From: Macrobrachium rosenbergii
Taxonomy: Eukaryota > Arthropoda > Malacostraca > Decapoda > Palaemonidae
Direction: 5' to 3'
NCBI RefSeq assembly: GCF_040412425.1
Contig: NC_089762.1
Span: 18,667,712 to 18,731,711 of the forward strand
Length of the DNA: 64,000 nt
Below the pieces are notes generated by a model. That model was given only the letters and a program-made list of their open reading frames with translations, made no database searches and had not been told where the DNA came from. Each line of letters begins with the position of its first letter. The stretch's first letter is position 1. Positions 47,011-61,179 of the stretch are shown one piece after another. The translations under genes were made by a program, and so were the position numbers.

Positions 47011-47344
47011 ATCCCTACTATCATCCAGAATTTGACTCTGTGTCTTAAAAATCTCACTAGATTCCATTCACTTGTGTAAATCATCTTTCCACCACTCTCA
47101 ATCCTCTGTTCTAATATAAACACTTTCAAAACTGTTTCACTAGTGCCCGCAGCCTTCACTATCCTGTAGTAAGTAGCATATCTCTGCAAGATCAGCAAAT
47201 TTATGGCTCATTATCTTATCATCCAACTCACCTAAGCATCCTACCCTGAGATAATGGTCTTTACAGCATCCCTGGCCCCGACTGCAACTCCTTTCATTCC
47301 TTTTACTGCAACTCCGTTCATATTCTCTCTTCCATTTGACAGTT

Positions 47345-47590
47345 CTTCATTGGCGGGATGGGTAGAACTCTTGGCTAGCACGCCGTTGGCCCAGCGTTCG
47401 ACTCACCGACCGGCCAATGAAGAATTAGAGAAATTTATTTCTGGTGATAGAAATTCATTTCTCGTCATAATGTGGTTCGGATTCCACAATAAGCTGTGTA
47501 GGTCCTGTTAGCCACGTGGCTAAATCTAACTTTCGCCAGCCTAGGAGAGCTGTTAATCCGCCTGTGCGACCTGGTTAAAACTAAGATATA
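47345..47590 (+). mobile_element. tRNA-derived SINE
   Basis: Carries GGATGGGTAGAACTCTTGGC with GCTAGCACGCC (A-box side) and CAGCGTTCGACTC (B box). It then has the same body as the SINE at 15508-15741 (TTTCTGGTGATAGAAATTCA, CCACGTGGCTAAATC, AGGAGAGCTGTTAAT) and a GGTTAAAACTAAGATATACT tail. It is longer at its 5' end than the 15508 copy. It is absent from module B copy 1, so it inserted after the duplication. Confidence 0.85.
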
Positions 47591-47940
47591 CTTTCCTTCC
47601 ACGGACTTTCCACCTCTAATTGTTCCACAGGCAACTGTGAGGTTGTCCTCCTGTTATGTACCTTCCAAATCTATTGTTCAACCTTTCAGGACTGTTTCAC
47701 GACTCAAAGGTTCCAAGTGCCCGGCCTTGGCTTCTAAATTCTATATTCTGCTGCATCACTGGCCTCAAGTCTTTGATATCTCATGTCACCAGTCCACAAA
47801 AAATCAGCAACAGTCATGAGACAGCACATACCTGACTCAGACCCAATTTCTACATAAACTCCTCAGCAAGGACGCTCCTACCATTTTTTCCACATTTACA
47901 AAGTGTTCTTTCGTTTTTCTTCTTCATTTCTTCTTTCACT

Positions 47941-48825
47941 CCAACGTCATTATTAAAGCGATTCCAACTGTGCCCAAAAATGAATTCGAAATGTTGAGGC
48001 AAAGGTTTACCTGGACAGTTGTCCCCCTGGGAGAGTTGTAGTCTATGGAGTTCTGTGAAAGAAAAAAGTGTAATTATTAAATGCAGACCTTAGATAAAGC
48101 AAGCCGTGTACATTTATTCAACCCGCCAAAGTCGACTAAATACCAGGTACATCATGCAAATGGCAATTGAGCTCAACGATTTTTTCGCTACCCTTCCAAA
48201 CATAACCCTTTGTTAAGAATCCCACATCACTAACGGAGAAAATCCCAGGATCGATGACACGGGGAATATTTTGTGTGTGGTTTCTGAACAAACTGGTTGT
48301 TCCCTTGTTGACTTTAGTTTAGAATCTTGTACCGGTTGTTTTGTAAATATTGGTAGATTTTATTTTTGTTTTTACGCGGCTTCAAAAGGAATCAATTTCT
48401 CCTTGTTGAAGTACCGGTTATTGTGAACTAATATCTAAGTCTCTGGAGTTTATTGTCATTGTTAGTATTTCTTTTGTTATTACCCTGATACATTGTTATA
48501 GAGTTTGCTTTTTCAGTTTTCGCATTTAGCCTCTGAACTGACTCTGTAACCACCTGAGGTCCCTAACTGGAAATTGTTGCTATTTTTCTGCCTCTTCAGC
48601 AAATCGCAGACATTGCCGATTATCATTTTTATTATATCGTTATCTCATGCATCACAGTAGATCGTGTTATTGTTCTACCGTGTATATTCCATGCATGTGG
48701 CCTTGAGCCGAAGTAACATGCATTCTGCCAATTGTTATTATTTCGTGAATCGCATGAGACCTAAAAATCCCAAAATCTCGCCTTAGTAAACGGACGCGCA
48801 ACCACGGCGGGAATATGACTCCTAC
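47941..48825. other. probable intron, no other feature
   Basis: Non-coding sequence between the two zinc-finger exons on the minus strand. No repeat or gene recognised. Confidence 0.5.
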
Positions 48826-48987
48826 CTCTGAATGGACTTTGGTTCTGAGGTGCGCCTTCACAGTGTCCTTCGACTTCAGAGCTGTTCCGCAGACGTTGCA
48901 GTAGAAGGTGGAGTCCCTTCGCTCCTCCACGACGCCTGCTCCGATCGCGCGATCCAGCGCCATCTGCGGAGTTTTCTCTCCGTACGC
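48826..48987 (-). CDS. internal exon of a zinc-finger gene (U1/matrin-type C2H2), upstream paralogous exon
   Basis: On the minus strand, ATTTTCCAG precedes a 162-bp open exon (54 codons, phase 0 at both ends), and GTAGGA follows. It encodes AYGEKTPQMALDRAIGAGVV, then a finger YCNVCGTALKSKDTVKAHL ending in VH, with C-x2-C-x12-H-x5-H spacing. The shared pattern of DRAI/ERAI, then G-[VI]-V and a finger, shows it is a paralogue of exon 45486-45659. It is GC-richer than its surroundings, and the codons look functional. The role is probably nucleic-acid (RNA) binding. The gene's other exons are not identified. Confidence 0.75.
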
Positions 48988-49394
48988 CTGGAAAATGTGG
49001 ATAAGACTCGCGGTACACTTGAAACATAGGAAGAAAGTATGGTGAGCAGGAAGGCTTGATAAAGGTAAACAGCCTGGAAAAAGGTCGATGCTGAATGAGA
49101 ATACAAGAGAACCAATATTCTCTAGCCCTTGTGTACGCATACATATGAGTGTTAGTCAGCTCAGCGGTTTGGTTAAACTACTTTAATACAACTACGTGTC
49201 ATCGTATTCCTCCGAATTCTGAACTCGAGCAAAGAGTTAAAATACTGTAGTAGCAACCAAATATGTTATTCATGGCTTTGTTGTGTGTATTTGCACAACT
49301 TCCCCAAGATCTGCAACTTAGAAAACCATCTTAAAACCGGTTTTTATTTTACATCTTTAGATATTCTGTTTGCTCATTCCTGACCAGAAATTAG

Positions 49395-49398
<4 letters not shown>

Positions 49399-49468
<70 letters not shown>
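49399..49468. repeat. (TG)n microsatellite
   Basis: About 35 TG dinucleotides. Confidence 0.97.
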
Positions 49469-49473
<5 letters not shown>

Positions 49474-50940
49474 ATGCGGGCCTGCGCATGTTAAAACGTT
49501 TCTCCTCCTTTCTTATTTACATAACATGACAATAATTGGGGCCTTTGGTGCGGCAACATGAGTGTGATTCTCTCTGGGCAAGTCATCTGTGTTTATAAAG
49601 ATCCTTGACTACTAGCAGATTGAACAGTTTGTATTTATGAGATGGCACCTCAGACTCTTCTAAAACAACCAATGAGATGAACACAATAGTCTCAAAAAAA
49701 AAAAAAAACTGAAAAGGAAATAAAGTGGCAACTCAGAATTACTGGGTGATCAAAGGTTCACTGGACGTACTGTGCTAGACCAGGACCAATACATCAAGGT
49801 AAAATGCTGTATATATCCCCTCTCGGGACATTGACACTTAATGGTAACCTACAGTTGATTTATATAATAATGAACGACATAAACCAACCTCCGGAACTTG
49901 CTAAGTATAATACAGAACACAACGGAACCTTTAGGGAACTCTGTGGAACCTCCTGGTGGAACGCACGAACGACTGGATACTTCGGGTCTGCACCGGAATA
50001 GAGAACAAGAGTATATCACCATAACAGATCAGAAAACGAACAGCAGGATCGTAAGTATATGAGAGAGAGAGAGAGCAGTGAATGACACAGCAACAACATA
50101 TATTACTTAGCACAACCCAGTCATACTGGACGCAGGTGAAATTACAATTTCCTTGTAACAAACCTCTTTGCAAACTAATGGATTTTAGAATTTGATTGAA
50201 TCTGCTGAATTTTCATTTCCTGGCATTCCCACTCAAAATGAATGTTTGTTCGTGAAATTTAAGGTAATACATGATGGCAAAGGAAATAAACGTCCCAGAA
50301 TTGACTGAAAATTTTATCATACTGTTCTGATTTAATAATATGCTGCAAATATTGATTTTCACCACATATTTCAAAATGAAATCTAAGTAAAAATAAACGT
50401 TGATAGCGGGACTTCATATGTGTCAGATATCCACATAGGGTACAACACTCAGAAAGTTTTATCTTTATCGAGCGGTGAGACGTGGGTGTAGCAGCAGCAC
50501 TGTCTAGCCAGGCGTCCCTACGCCACAAACCCCCTTCCGTTCATACATGCCTTTCTTCCATCTTACTCTTCCCATCCTTCCTAACAAATGATCTATAGTG
50601 GCGACCGCGAGGTTTGCCTCTGGTATTGCAATCCTCCAAACCTTTTACCGTCAATTTCGTTCTGACGTCAGCTGCCATTCTATATGTTAGTTCTTCATAG
50701 AGAGCCAAGATTTGGAATTACCTTTTATATACTCGTTGAATAATGGAGAAATGGCTGACCTATTCAAACTCCATGAGATAAGAACGAAAACATCAGCAAC
50801 AGGATGTTGTCAGTCTCTTTATCAGAAAGTAAGCCTGCTTTTTCTTAGCAGTGCATGTTATCATGTATGTACGTACAGATGTATACACACAATATATATA
50901 AATATATATGTACTGTAAATATCATATGCATGTACATATG

Positions 50941-50991
<51 letters not shown>

Positions 50992-51378
50992 ACACACATA
51001 TGCATATATACAATATATACACAACACATATATATACATATATTATATATATAATATATTTCTAAGATGCATATACAGTACAGATTGCAATAGAAGTGGA
51101 AGGAATTTATGACATATTTCAAAGTGTTTGCAAGAAAATAGCAAAACTCGATACTGTTGTGTTTTTGAGGACAGTTAATAGAAAGATGGATCAGTGAATT
51201 TCAACACAGATGAAAAGAACATGTGTTGATCTGCAGGTGTATTTGAAATAAATATGTTGTTGGAGCCAACTCTCTCTATGGAAGTGAGCTGTGGATGGAG
51301 GTTGAATGCGTGAAAGAAAGATGGACTTTTGTACGTCAAGCATGTGTACAAGAAGAATTTCCAGAAGGATAAGTTTGC
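49469..51378. other. non-coding stretch
   Basis: No supported gene. Contains A14 near 49695, a (GA)n run near 50060-50075 and (TA)n at 50943-50989. The small open frames on both strands lack recognisable domains or splice context. Confidence 0.5.
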
Positions 51379-51726
51379 TTGCACAGGAGTTTCTGTCCTG
51401 TCACTTCTGTGAAAGTGAAAAGTTGTTTTATCTGTCTGCATTTTTGCAGTGAAAAGTTATATTTTGTAGAGACCCATTTCTCACAGCTGCCTAAAAGATA
51501 TCCTTCGCATATGGAATCTGAACAGCTGAAGTTTTCAAAGAGCAAAGTGGATTGCAACTCAGTCAGCATACAACAAGGAGAGACACTGAGACCAAAATCA
51601 GGAAGTTTAAGTGAAAAGGAGGCTGGTGAATACAAGGACAAGATGAAGCCATTCTCTGACTCACCTGCTGATAACGTCCAAAACTGTGATAAAAGTGAAG
51701 ACAATACCTGTAAACCTTGTTGCTAA
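51379..51726 (+). other. open frame of 115 codons, unrecognised
   Basis: The frame has Cys pairs (CFICLHFC) and an acidic, Lys-rich C-terminus ending TCKPCC. An equally long frame overlaps it on the minus strand (51336-51704), so chance is a fair explanation. No homology is recognised. It is listed only because it is the longest open stretch without a repeat in this region. Confidence 0.2.
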
Positions 51727-52405
51727 GAAACACACTATATACAACTTGCAACCTAGTTGCTACCGCATCTGCACATCGCGAAAGAATGAAGATGGTGCCA
51801 TTTATCACACAGTGGAGTATACTGAACTATACGACTAAATGAACATGACACAGAGACAATGTCCTGACAATGACACTGCACCCTACCATGTTAAGCTTAG
51901 GAGCAAAGCGGGTGTGCGTCACTGAAGGCAGTATCACTGACACTGACGGTCCAGAAGCTCTAGCAGCAGCTTCTAGCTAGACTGAACGGAAGATCGATCC
52001 GCTAGAAAGCGCAAGCCTAATACCGTGCGCTGACTGTTCCAGTGTGGAACACGTACTAGTCTAGTCATATGATTTAACTCTCTTCTTCTTCTTCTTCTTC
52101 CTTCTTCTTCTTCTTCTCTTTCTTCTTCTTCTTCTTCTTCTAAACTCTAGCTTGTTTTTGCTTACGACTTCTGTTCTCTTGCAGTATGTCAGACAGAATT
52201 ACGGCTCTGTACACAAGTATCCAATGCGTTAATGGCCTATGTTGCACCACTGTTGGCAATAGTGTCAATTTTTTGTTTTTCAATTCAGTCCCTTCTTAAT
52301 ATGCTTTTATGTTTCTTCATTCACTCAGTTCACTTCTTCACCTCCTGTTCCCTTCCTTTTGTACCTTTTCTTGCGTCATTCATTACCTCTGACAGTTATA
52401 GTTTT

Positions 52406-52452
<47 letters not shown>

Positions 52453-52503
52453 AGTGTCACTGATATCCGCCCTCCTTATCATAGTTCTTAACCAACTTTG
52501 ATA

Positions 52504-52543
<40 letters not shown>

Positions 52544-52689
52544 GGAGCAAATGGGGAATTTCCACTTTTTTGCACATCTTTTTTGCTTAGTAGACTCTAT
52601 TTATTTATTAATTTGGTAATTTTTTTTAACAATTGATGATCTCTTTTTGTGTTTCCCATTACCTTCTGGTACTTATTTCAAATGAGCAC
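51727..52689. other. non-coding stretch with simple repeats
   Basis: (CTT)n at about 52080-52141, (CT)n at about 52411-52450 and (GA)n at about 52508-52540. No gene recognised. Confidence 0.6.
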
Positions 52690-52766
52690 CATGCTCTTTG
52701 GGAGCTCGAATTTCAAGTCAATTGGCCCCTCTGGTGGGCTTGTACCATATGAATAGGGTCCACATT

Positions 52767-52798
<32 letters not shown>
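52690..52798 (+). repeat. 3' end of a decapod dispersed element with (AAT)n tail
   Basis: Contains CCCCTCTGGTGGGCTTGTAC and CATATGAATAGGGTCCACAT, then TCTGAATAATAATAATAATA. I recognise this as the widespread 3' terminus of a decapod retroposon whose tail is AAT repeats. Confidence 0.6.
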
Positions 52799-52939
52799 GG
52801 GATCTTTCCTAGGTGGTGACCCCCAAGGGTTTTTACCTGGTATCTGCATCCACCTTTGGGGCGTGTTTAGTACAAGCCCGTTGGGGACGACCGCAGCAAC
52901 ATAAACAAAAGACTGTAAATGTCGTAAAGAAACATTAGT

Positions 52940-52982
52940 CCTAGATAACGACCCCCGAACTTTGTTGGGGTCATTGTCTAGG
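52940..52982. repeat. near-perfect hairpin of about 18-bp stems
   Basis: CCTAGATAACGACCCC and GGGGTCATTGTCTAGG are inverted copies with two G-T or mismatch positions, separated by a short loop. The function is unknown. It may be an end of the adjoining repeat. Confidence 0.7.
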
Positions 52983-53283
52983 CAAGATCCGTAGCAATAA
53001 TTGCTCCGAAAAAGTATCGCCATTAAAAGAAAAGAAAATGCTCGAGTGTCGGTCTGTGAGTCTTTGACTCGAGCCTCACGAGGGACGGGGCCTCAAAGGA
53101 GCCAGAAACGGACCTGTACCGCCAGATTTTGTCTGAATACGCGACTATTATAGCTGATACAATAATAACTCAAAAGCTTGAACGTCGAAATTGTGTTTAT
53201 ATTAGTTTTAGTTGTTAGATTTTTACTTTCTTTAAACTTGAGTATTTTAGAGCTTATTAATGTGTATATGCATATTTATACAC

Positions 53284-55019
<1,736 letters not shown>

Positions 55020-56999
55020 GATGTTGATAGTTTAAAATGATGAGTCATGGGACCAAGTAAATTGAAGACTTAATCCATAGCAAACGTCTCCAAGATGTGG
55101 GAAAGGAAGGAGGAGCAGGGAGAGTGAGTTAGGTTATGAAGCTAAAAGGTCAGCAAATGACCTGATTTATCCCTGCATAAAAAAGTGGGAGCAGATTGGA
55201 ACCATTAAGAGTAAAGCAGACGCCCTCAAGGAGGCGGAGTTTATTCAACATAGGTCCAGAGTTCATTCTAATCAATTTAGCCAGAGTTACTTGGAACCAA
55301 TTGGGTAGGATTGTGTCACTCTGCCCTCTCTTAACATCAAGAAATTTCTAAGTCCAGGTGTTGGCCATGTGATATAGCAGGAGTTAGAATAAAACTTATG
55401 AAAAACTGTGTTCAGACTCTACCCTTCTCCGGGAAAAGTGAAAAACATTAATAGACAATTTCAACCTAACTTACTGAGTCCCTGCGTTACTATCAAGTGA
55501 AGTCTACAGACACGGTCGTTCATGTGGTGCAACGCACACAAAGAAAAATATCACGGCATAATAAAATTTGGTGGCAGTTTCGGAGGATTTGCCCATGCAC
55601 ATTTGAAAAACACAAAGTTCACGAGCCCTGTATAAATTTACAGAGAGTGAGCAGATGGCTGAAACTAACTCTCAATTTAACAGCGCAAATAATCTCAAGA
55701 CGGTTCTCAGCACTAGAAACACCAATACGACATCAACACTGCAGCAGAAGGAAACGAAGCAGAACGAAATATTCAAGAAGCAGTGAATCTTTTATGTCGA
55801 TCGGAATGATAAATTGACAGCGGTAAATCTCTGCCTAGTTTGAAACTTCCGAACATTCGCATACAAGATCAACCAGAAATTCAGTTTAATAATTATATAT
55901 GACCATAATAAGAACATAATCACGGCATAGAACAGTTGTGATTTTATAAGAAAACGAAATTTACGAAAGAAAGAATCAGCAACTCGCCCTATACTACGCC
56001 GATCGCAGAAGCGGAGAAGACCAAAACAAACTGTGTTATGACGTAGCGAAAGTCGCTTATATCTACGCCAGTTCAGTGAACTTTCTGCATCGTGCATGGA
56101 CTTAATTATACGAAATTCTGTAAATTTTGGTCGCCAAAAGGAGACTTAGCGAAGTAGCGGTAGCAGAGCAGTGACGACGACGGCGACGAATGAGAGCGAA
56201 GACGGCGACGAAAGAGAGCAAAGAATTGAACGGCGATAAAAGTTTAGAAGTCAACGCGTTGATAACTGCCCCGGAGAAAGGGAAGTAACGTTCAATCAAC
56301 AGTTTGAAGGATTCCAATTTTTCTCGCCAAATCAGCAAGTACGGACTGAAGTCGGCCGAGCTGCGCCGAATTATCGCTGGATGCTAACGACAAAATTGCG
56401 CTCATGTAATCAGCGCGATTCAAGCGCATGACACGAAGCCAATTGAATAGCAAAACATTCATTCCTAGTATCGGGGAATTATTATCAAGAGAATTTTTTT
56501 TCTGTGAATAATTAAATTTTTTTGTGTGAGTGAAATTTATATATAATTATTTTCTGCAGTGCAAATGATTTTTTTTAAACATAAAATGATTTGGCAAATT
56601 ATTTTTCTTGAATAATATTCAAAGAATTTTTCCTTATTGCTGTACGAAGGAAAATAATTTTTTCCTCATATTTAGTAATTTTTTACGAAATAGAAATTTT
56701 TGTTCACTTGTGATAGAGACAATTTGTTTAAATTATTCTATCATATAATAATTCTTTTTTTGTTAAACACTGCTAGCATTTCTGCAGTGGAACCCAAACA
56801 ATTGTATATTACATAAATACTAATATCAGACTTTTTCAGATTGTGAGAGTCCTATGAAGGAATGAGTTAGGAAAATCTAATTTTTTTGTATAGAGGGATA
56901 CAGTCAACTCAGCAAACATGCAATTGAAGTAAGTACCTGATTCTCAAATTTATTTTTTTCAATTTTTCATTCTTGGAATCATTGAATATTTTATGAATT
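55020..56999. other. probable 5' region of the right-hand gypsy element
   Basis: No large coding region. TTTGGTGGCAGTTTCGGAGG at about 55567 has the TGG start of a retroviral primer-binding site. A short frame MAETNSQFNSANN starts near 55655. A CGACGACGGCGACG block lies near 56175. These fit an LTR/leader but do not prove it, and no matching downstream LTR is inside the window. Confidence 0.3.
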
Positions 57000-57235
57000 A
57001 ATATGAATAACACTTTGGACGAAGTTATCGCCTGACGTGCAACAGACAAGCAAGAGCGAAGACCAGACTCATATAACCCAAGACCTGTACCCGAACGACT
57101 TTCTAGACCAATCGATCCTAGTAATACTAGACCCAGACGTTCTCGTAGTCAAGGTCCACTTATTACCGAGTGCGCCTAACTTCAGTTGTAACCACTCAAC
57201 CCAATAATCCTCCATTGTACCTAGAAATCCCAACA

Positions 57236-58430
57236 TGGCGCAAGCCGCCGTAATAACCCAAGCCACTCAGATTTGTGGAACGGTAGACCCAAGTAATGTG
57301 TAGATAAAAGTGATTAGAAGAATATGGTAAATCGATGGATAGCAGACACAGAAAGCAGAATTTCAGCTGCTGGTATCACAGATGAGAAAGAAAATAGATG
57401 AAGCACCTTGTATGTTAGTATGGAATATCATGGTGATGGCCATGCTCTTTCATTCAGTACTTTTTAGAATATTACTCTGTTTATCTGAATTCAAGAAACA
57501 GTGCTTACAATTTGGCAATTCAGAAGCATGAAAGATCCATGGTATAACATAGAACTTTCCATCATCAGAAATATGAGGTAATCACTTAGTTTTTCCATTT
57601 ACTCAGGAGTAGAAGGCTATAGATAGAGGACAGATATGAAAGCTGTAGGAATTGTTGTTGAAGGAAGGATGAATTTGATGGTGATGAAACAGATTTAGCT
57701 AGTATATCCAAGGTACTTAGATATATGTCATTAGGACCAATCTACGATGCTTTGGGTAAGGAAGAAAGAGTAGCCCAAAGAAGTACTGTGATAAAGCCAA
57801 ATGGATGGAATCTGTACAAACTTGATGCATGAGAAAGGAAAGTAAAACAGAATTCATCATAGTGAGCAGATTTTACGGGAACCGTAGCAGTGGAAACCCA
57901 AGAAATAATAGCAATCAGTCCAACAGAAACCAATCAGGGTGCTTGTGGTCTAGGTATCAGGGAAATAGAAATTCGTTTGATAGAAAATGGTGGAACAAAC
58001 AATAGGATTTAATCAATCAACAGAAACAACTGCTGTAGGCTGCCAAATAGAGGTAACAATGGGGAATACCACTGAACTAATGGAAATAAATATGGAAATA
58101 ACAGGACTCCTGACAGAGGGGAGCCAGCTAAGGCCAAAATTCAGGGAATACAGGCCATGTGTTCAATAGGCAGAGACAAAAGTTGTGGAAACAGGTTATA
58201 ACAACCATACAACACAGAATTGTAGAAGAAACAAATGGTGTCTGGAATTGTACAAGACAGGACATTTGATCCAAAACTGTTGTACAACAAACAGGGAAAT
58301 TCTCAGGGGTCTCAAATAACCAAAGTATCACAGCCTATCCAAAATACTCCCCAGTAACCCAAATCAAGGGGATTCTCAGTGACAATCACAGAGGGTGCAG
58401 CAGAAAGGTCCATCCTTACAGAAAGAAATA
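57236..58430 (+). pseudogene. gypsy Gag remnant with damaged zinc knuckle
   Basis: Gag packages element RNA. A plausible start is MAQAAVITQATQICG at 57236, preceded by an open Arg/Ser-rich stretch. Capsid-like sequence (EYHGDGHALSFSTF) lies near 57425-57470. The nucleocapsid knuckle near 58231-58275 reads CLELYKTGHLIQNC: C-x3-x4-H-x4-C spacing with the second Cys replaced by Leu. Stops and shifts are frequent. Confidence 0.55.
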
Positions 58431-58473
58431 GTGACAGGAATAAGGATGTGTCTCAACAGACATTACTTCAGTA

Positions 58474-58700
58474 ATGAAATATGTTTTCAAAGAATTTTTA
58501 TATACGTGTCAGGAAGAGTTGTTTATCATACAAGTACACTTAGAAGGTGTACTGAGTTCATATATTGTTGATACAGTACAGTACTGTAAGTATCGTGTAG
58601 ATAAAGGCACTTTAACAAAACATATAGGTTGTGGGTTTTCCCAAATGAGAGAATCCTAGACCATAAAGGGGATCGCTGAAAGCAAATATGGCTATAGGCA
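58474..58700 (+). pseudogene. gypsy aspartic protease remnant
   Basis: The frame 58474-58659 includes VHLEGVLSSYIVDTV, with the active-site D-T followed by Val instead of the usual Gly/Ser. It would have processed the Gag-Pol polyprotein. Confidence 0.45.
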
Positions 58701-59849
58701 TGTCAATTTAGAGATAGAAATTTCCAAATAAGAAATACAGGAAGAGTTTGTGGTGTTGAAGAGAAATATTTTCCAGCTCAAGCTCTATTTTCCTTCCAGG
58801 CTATGAAAAGATGTGAATTACACTAGATTGTAGTAATGAAGAGTAACTATCAAGGAAATTATGAGGAAATGTTTGTTTCTGAAGAAGACAGAATGTTTCA
58901 GATAAACTTGATCACTTTACCTGAGACATTCACTGGAAGAAGTAGACATCCAAATGATAGAAATAGAACTTAATGCTAACCCGGTAGGACAGTGAGTAGA
59001 AATTCAATGATAGAAGAAATAGAAGTAAGATAGACAAAACTACTTTAAAAGCCTAGCTACCAGGAGGAATTCTCAGATAGCAGGTGGCATGAACCTGATA
59101 ACTCAAGTGCACGACAAGTAGATACTCAAGAATTTGGTAGTTCTTTTTCCCCAACCTGACTTGCATCCTGACACGCTAACAGATTGCAGTCACTTAATAA
59201 TAAGAGAAGATACTGAAGAGAAGTATTCCCAATGAGGTGTTGCTGTTAGGCAACCCAAAAATGACAGAGATAGGTTCGTATATCACAAGATGAAAATTCA
59301 GGGATGATACTGATGTCTGTTACACTGCCGATGCACAGAATGCAGAAGAGATCTGCTTAGTTGCACTGCTGATGATAATCTTGTAAACCTTAAATTAAAC
59401 AATAGCATTATACTGCATCTACAAGGTCTGAGCAAAGGTTTGTCTTAGAATTGTAAACAGATAAAACCTAGTGATACAGATGTTATTAGTTAATGAAGAC
59501 TTACTAGACTTTGTGAAAATGGACAATTCTAGTAAGACTTAATGGTGGAAATTGTACGACTTATGTGTATAATTATTCTGACAAGAGACTAGAATTGCAT
59601 GCCGGCATAGCATTCTGTAAGGAATTAGATTACTAACCCTTTACTAACCCTAAGTGAAAAAGCATTTGTCTCTGTAGCTGACAAGAGTTAAGAATTAGAA
59701 GGGGAAGTAAATAATACAGATTTTCCTCATTAGACAGGTTAATAGGTGATATTAGAGAAAATATAGGAGGTTGTAGCAGTAACAGGAGATAGTTAGGAAG
59801 GACAGATGTCCTGCAGCACAAAAATAGTCATAGAAGATGGAAAAGTAGG

Positions 59850-61080
59850 ACCTTTATATACTCTAATTCATAAACTTCCAATATATCAAAGACCCATTGT
59901 AGATTTAGATGGTTGAAGAGATGAAGGAAGATGGAGTCGTAATTCCTTCAAGTCACCTTATAATTCAATCTTTACTGCTAGTTCCAAAGAAAGACGGTAC
60001 ATGGAGGAGCAATTGATTACCGTAATTGAATTCCACACCATCCCTGATCGAATGCCACAGTCATTAGTGACATGCTACCAATTAGGAGGTGCCAAGGTTT
60101 TTCTAGCCTCGACGCATTGAGTGGATGGCAAGTTCTCTCGATGAAGAATCCAAGCATCTCACGGCATTCAGCACTATAAAGAACATTTGCAATTTGAGGT
60201 AATGCTGTTTGGTCTTACTTCAGCCTCAACGCCAGGACGCTTAATGCGGTAAAATCTTGGAGATGTTGAAGACTGCACGGTTTATCTTGATGATGTAATA
60301 ATTGCTAGTATGATGTAGAGAGTCAACAAGAATAATAGAATTAGTATTAGGACAGGCCTAAAAGGCCGGCTTAAAGGTAAAAATTAAGAAATACAAGCTT
60401 GAAGAAATTTAGAATATCTAGGACATGTTATCAGTGAACATGGTTTGAAAATGCAAGAAGGAAAGATTAAGGCTATTGTAGACTATATCCAGCCCCAAGA
60501 AATTTGAAGGCACCAAGAAGACTCAGGTATGGTAGGGTATTATCGACTCATAAAGGGATTTGCTACCATAGCAAAACTAATAACTGAGTTAACTAGAAAG
60601 ATGCTAACTATGAGTGGAAAAGATGAACAGGAAGCAGCTTTCAAAACACTAAAGGATATGTTGATAACAGATCCATCCTAGTTTATCCAGACTTCTGAGA
60701 AGAATTCTACTTAGCTCCTGTGATGCTTCTGGCACAGACTAGGTGCCGCCTTGATGCAAAAAGGATAAAACAAGGATGAGGACTGCATACTATGCCACAG
60801 AGTTTGAATGCAGCTGAAAGAAATTACAGTACAAACAGAAAGGGAATGTTTGGCATTAGTCTGGGGATTAAGTAGAAATTTGTAGACACATTTTGGTTAG
60901 ACATAAATTAATGTTCTACAGATCATAAACCCATTTGTGATCTTTTCTGGCAAAAGGGCTTTTACCAAATAATATGTAGTTCAATAGATGGTTCGTTAAA
61001 GGGATAGAATCTTGTCTCAGAATTTAGATACATACCAGTAAATATAACACATTAGCTGACGCCTTATCTAGATCACAAGA
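59850..61080 (+). pseudogene. gypsy reverse transcriptase and RNase H remnant
   Basis: Broken frames keep TIPDRMP near 60040, a LTSAS-like motif near 60215, a YLDD box near 60282-60293 (TTTATCTTGATGATGTAATA) and GYYRLIKGFATIAK-like sequence near 60535-60575. RNase H-like sequence follows to about 61080 (NTLADALSRSQ near 61045). Roughly 75 percent identical by eye to 1-1250 where compared. Confidence 0.75.
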
Positions 61081-61179
61081 AGAGAACGAGAAACAAATTA
61101 CCACTCCTAATTCTGCCTTCGTTGTCAAATCACAGATTTAGATTTATTGTGCGTTCGTCAAGAACAACAAAAGCGATTC

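Larger units (their letters stand above)
46400..47940 (-). pseudogene. LINE reverse-transcriptase remnant (module B, copy 2)
   Basis: Aligns with 44049-44880 but is longer because of a minisatellite expansion at about 46850-47010 and a SINE at 47345-47590. The minus-strand frame 46923-47198 contains ETKEEASHRVVETRK, the counterpart of the EEVSHRVGETRK block in copy 1. Confidence 0.55.

Noticed and set aside
51336..51726. Overlapping open frames on both strands as a real gene
   Set aside because: Neither has a recognisable domain or splice context, and similar lengths on both strands suggest chance.
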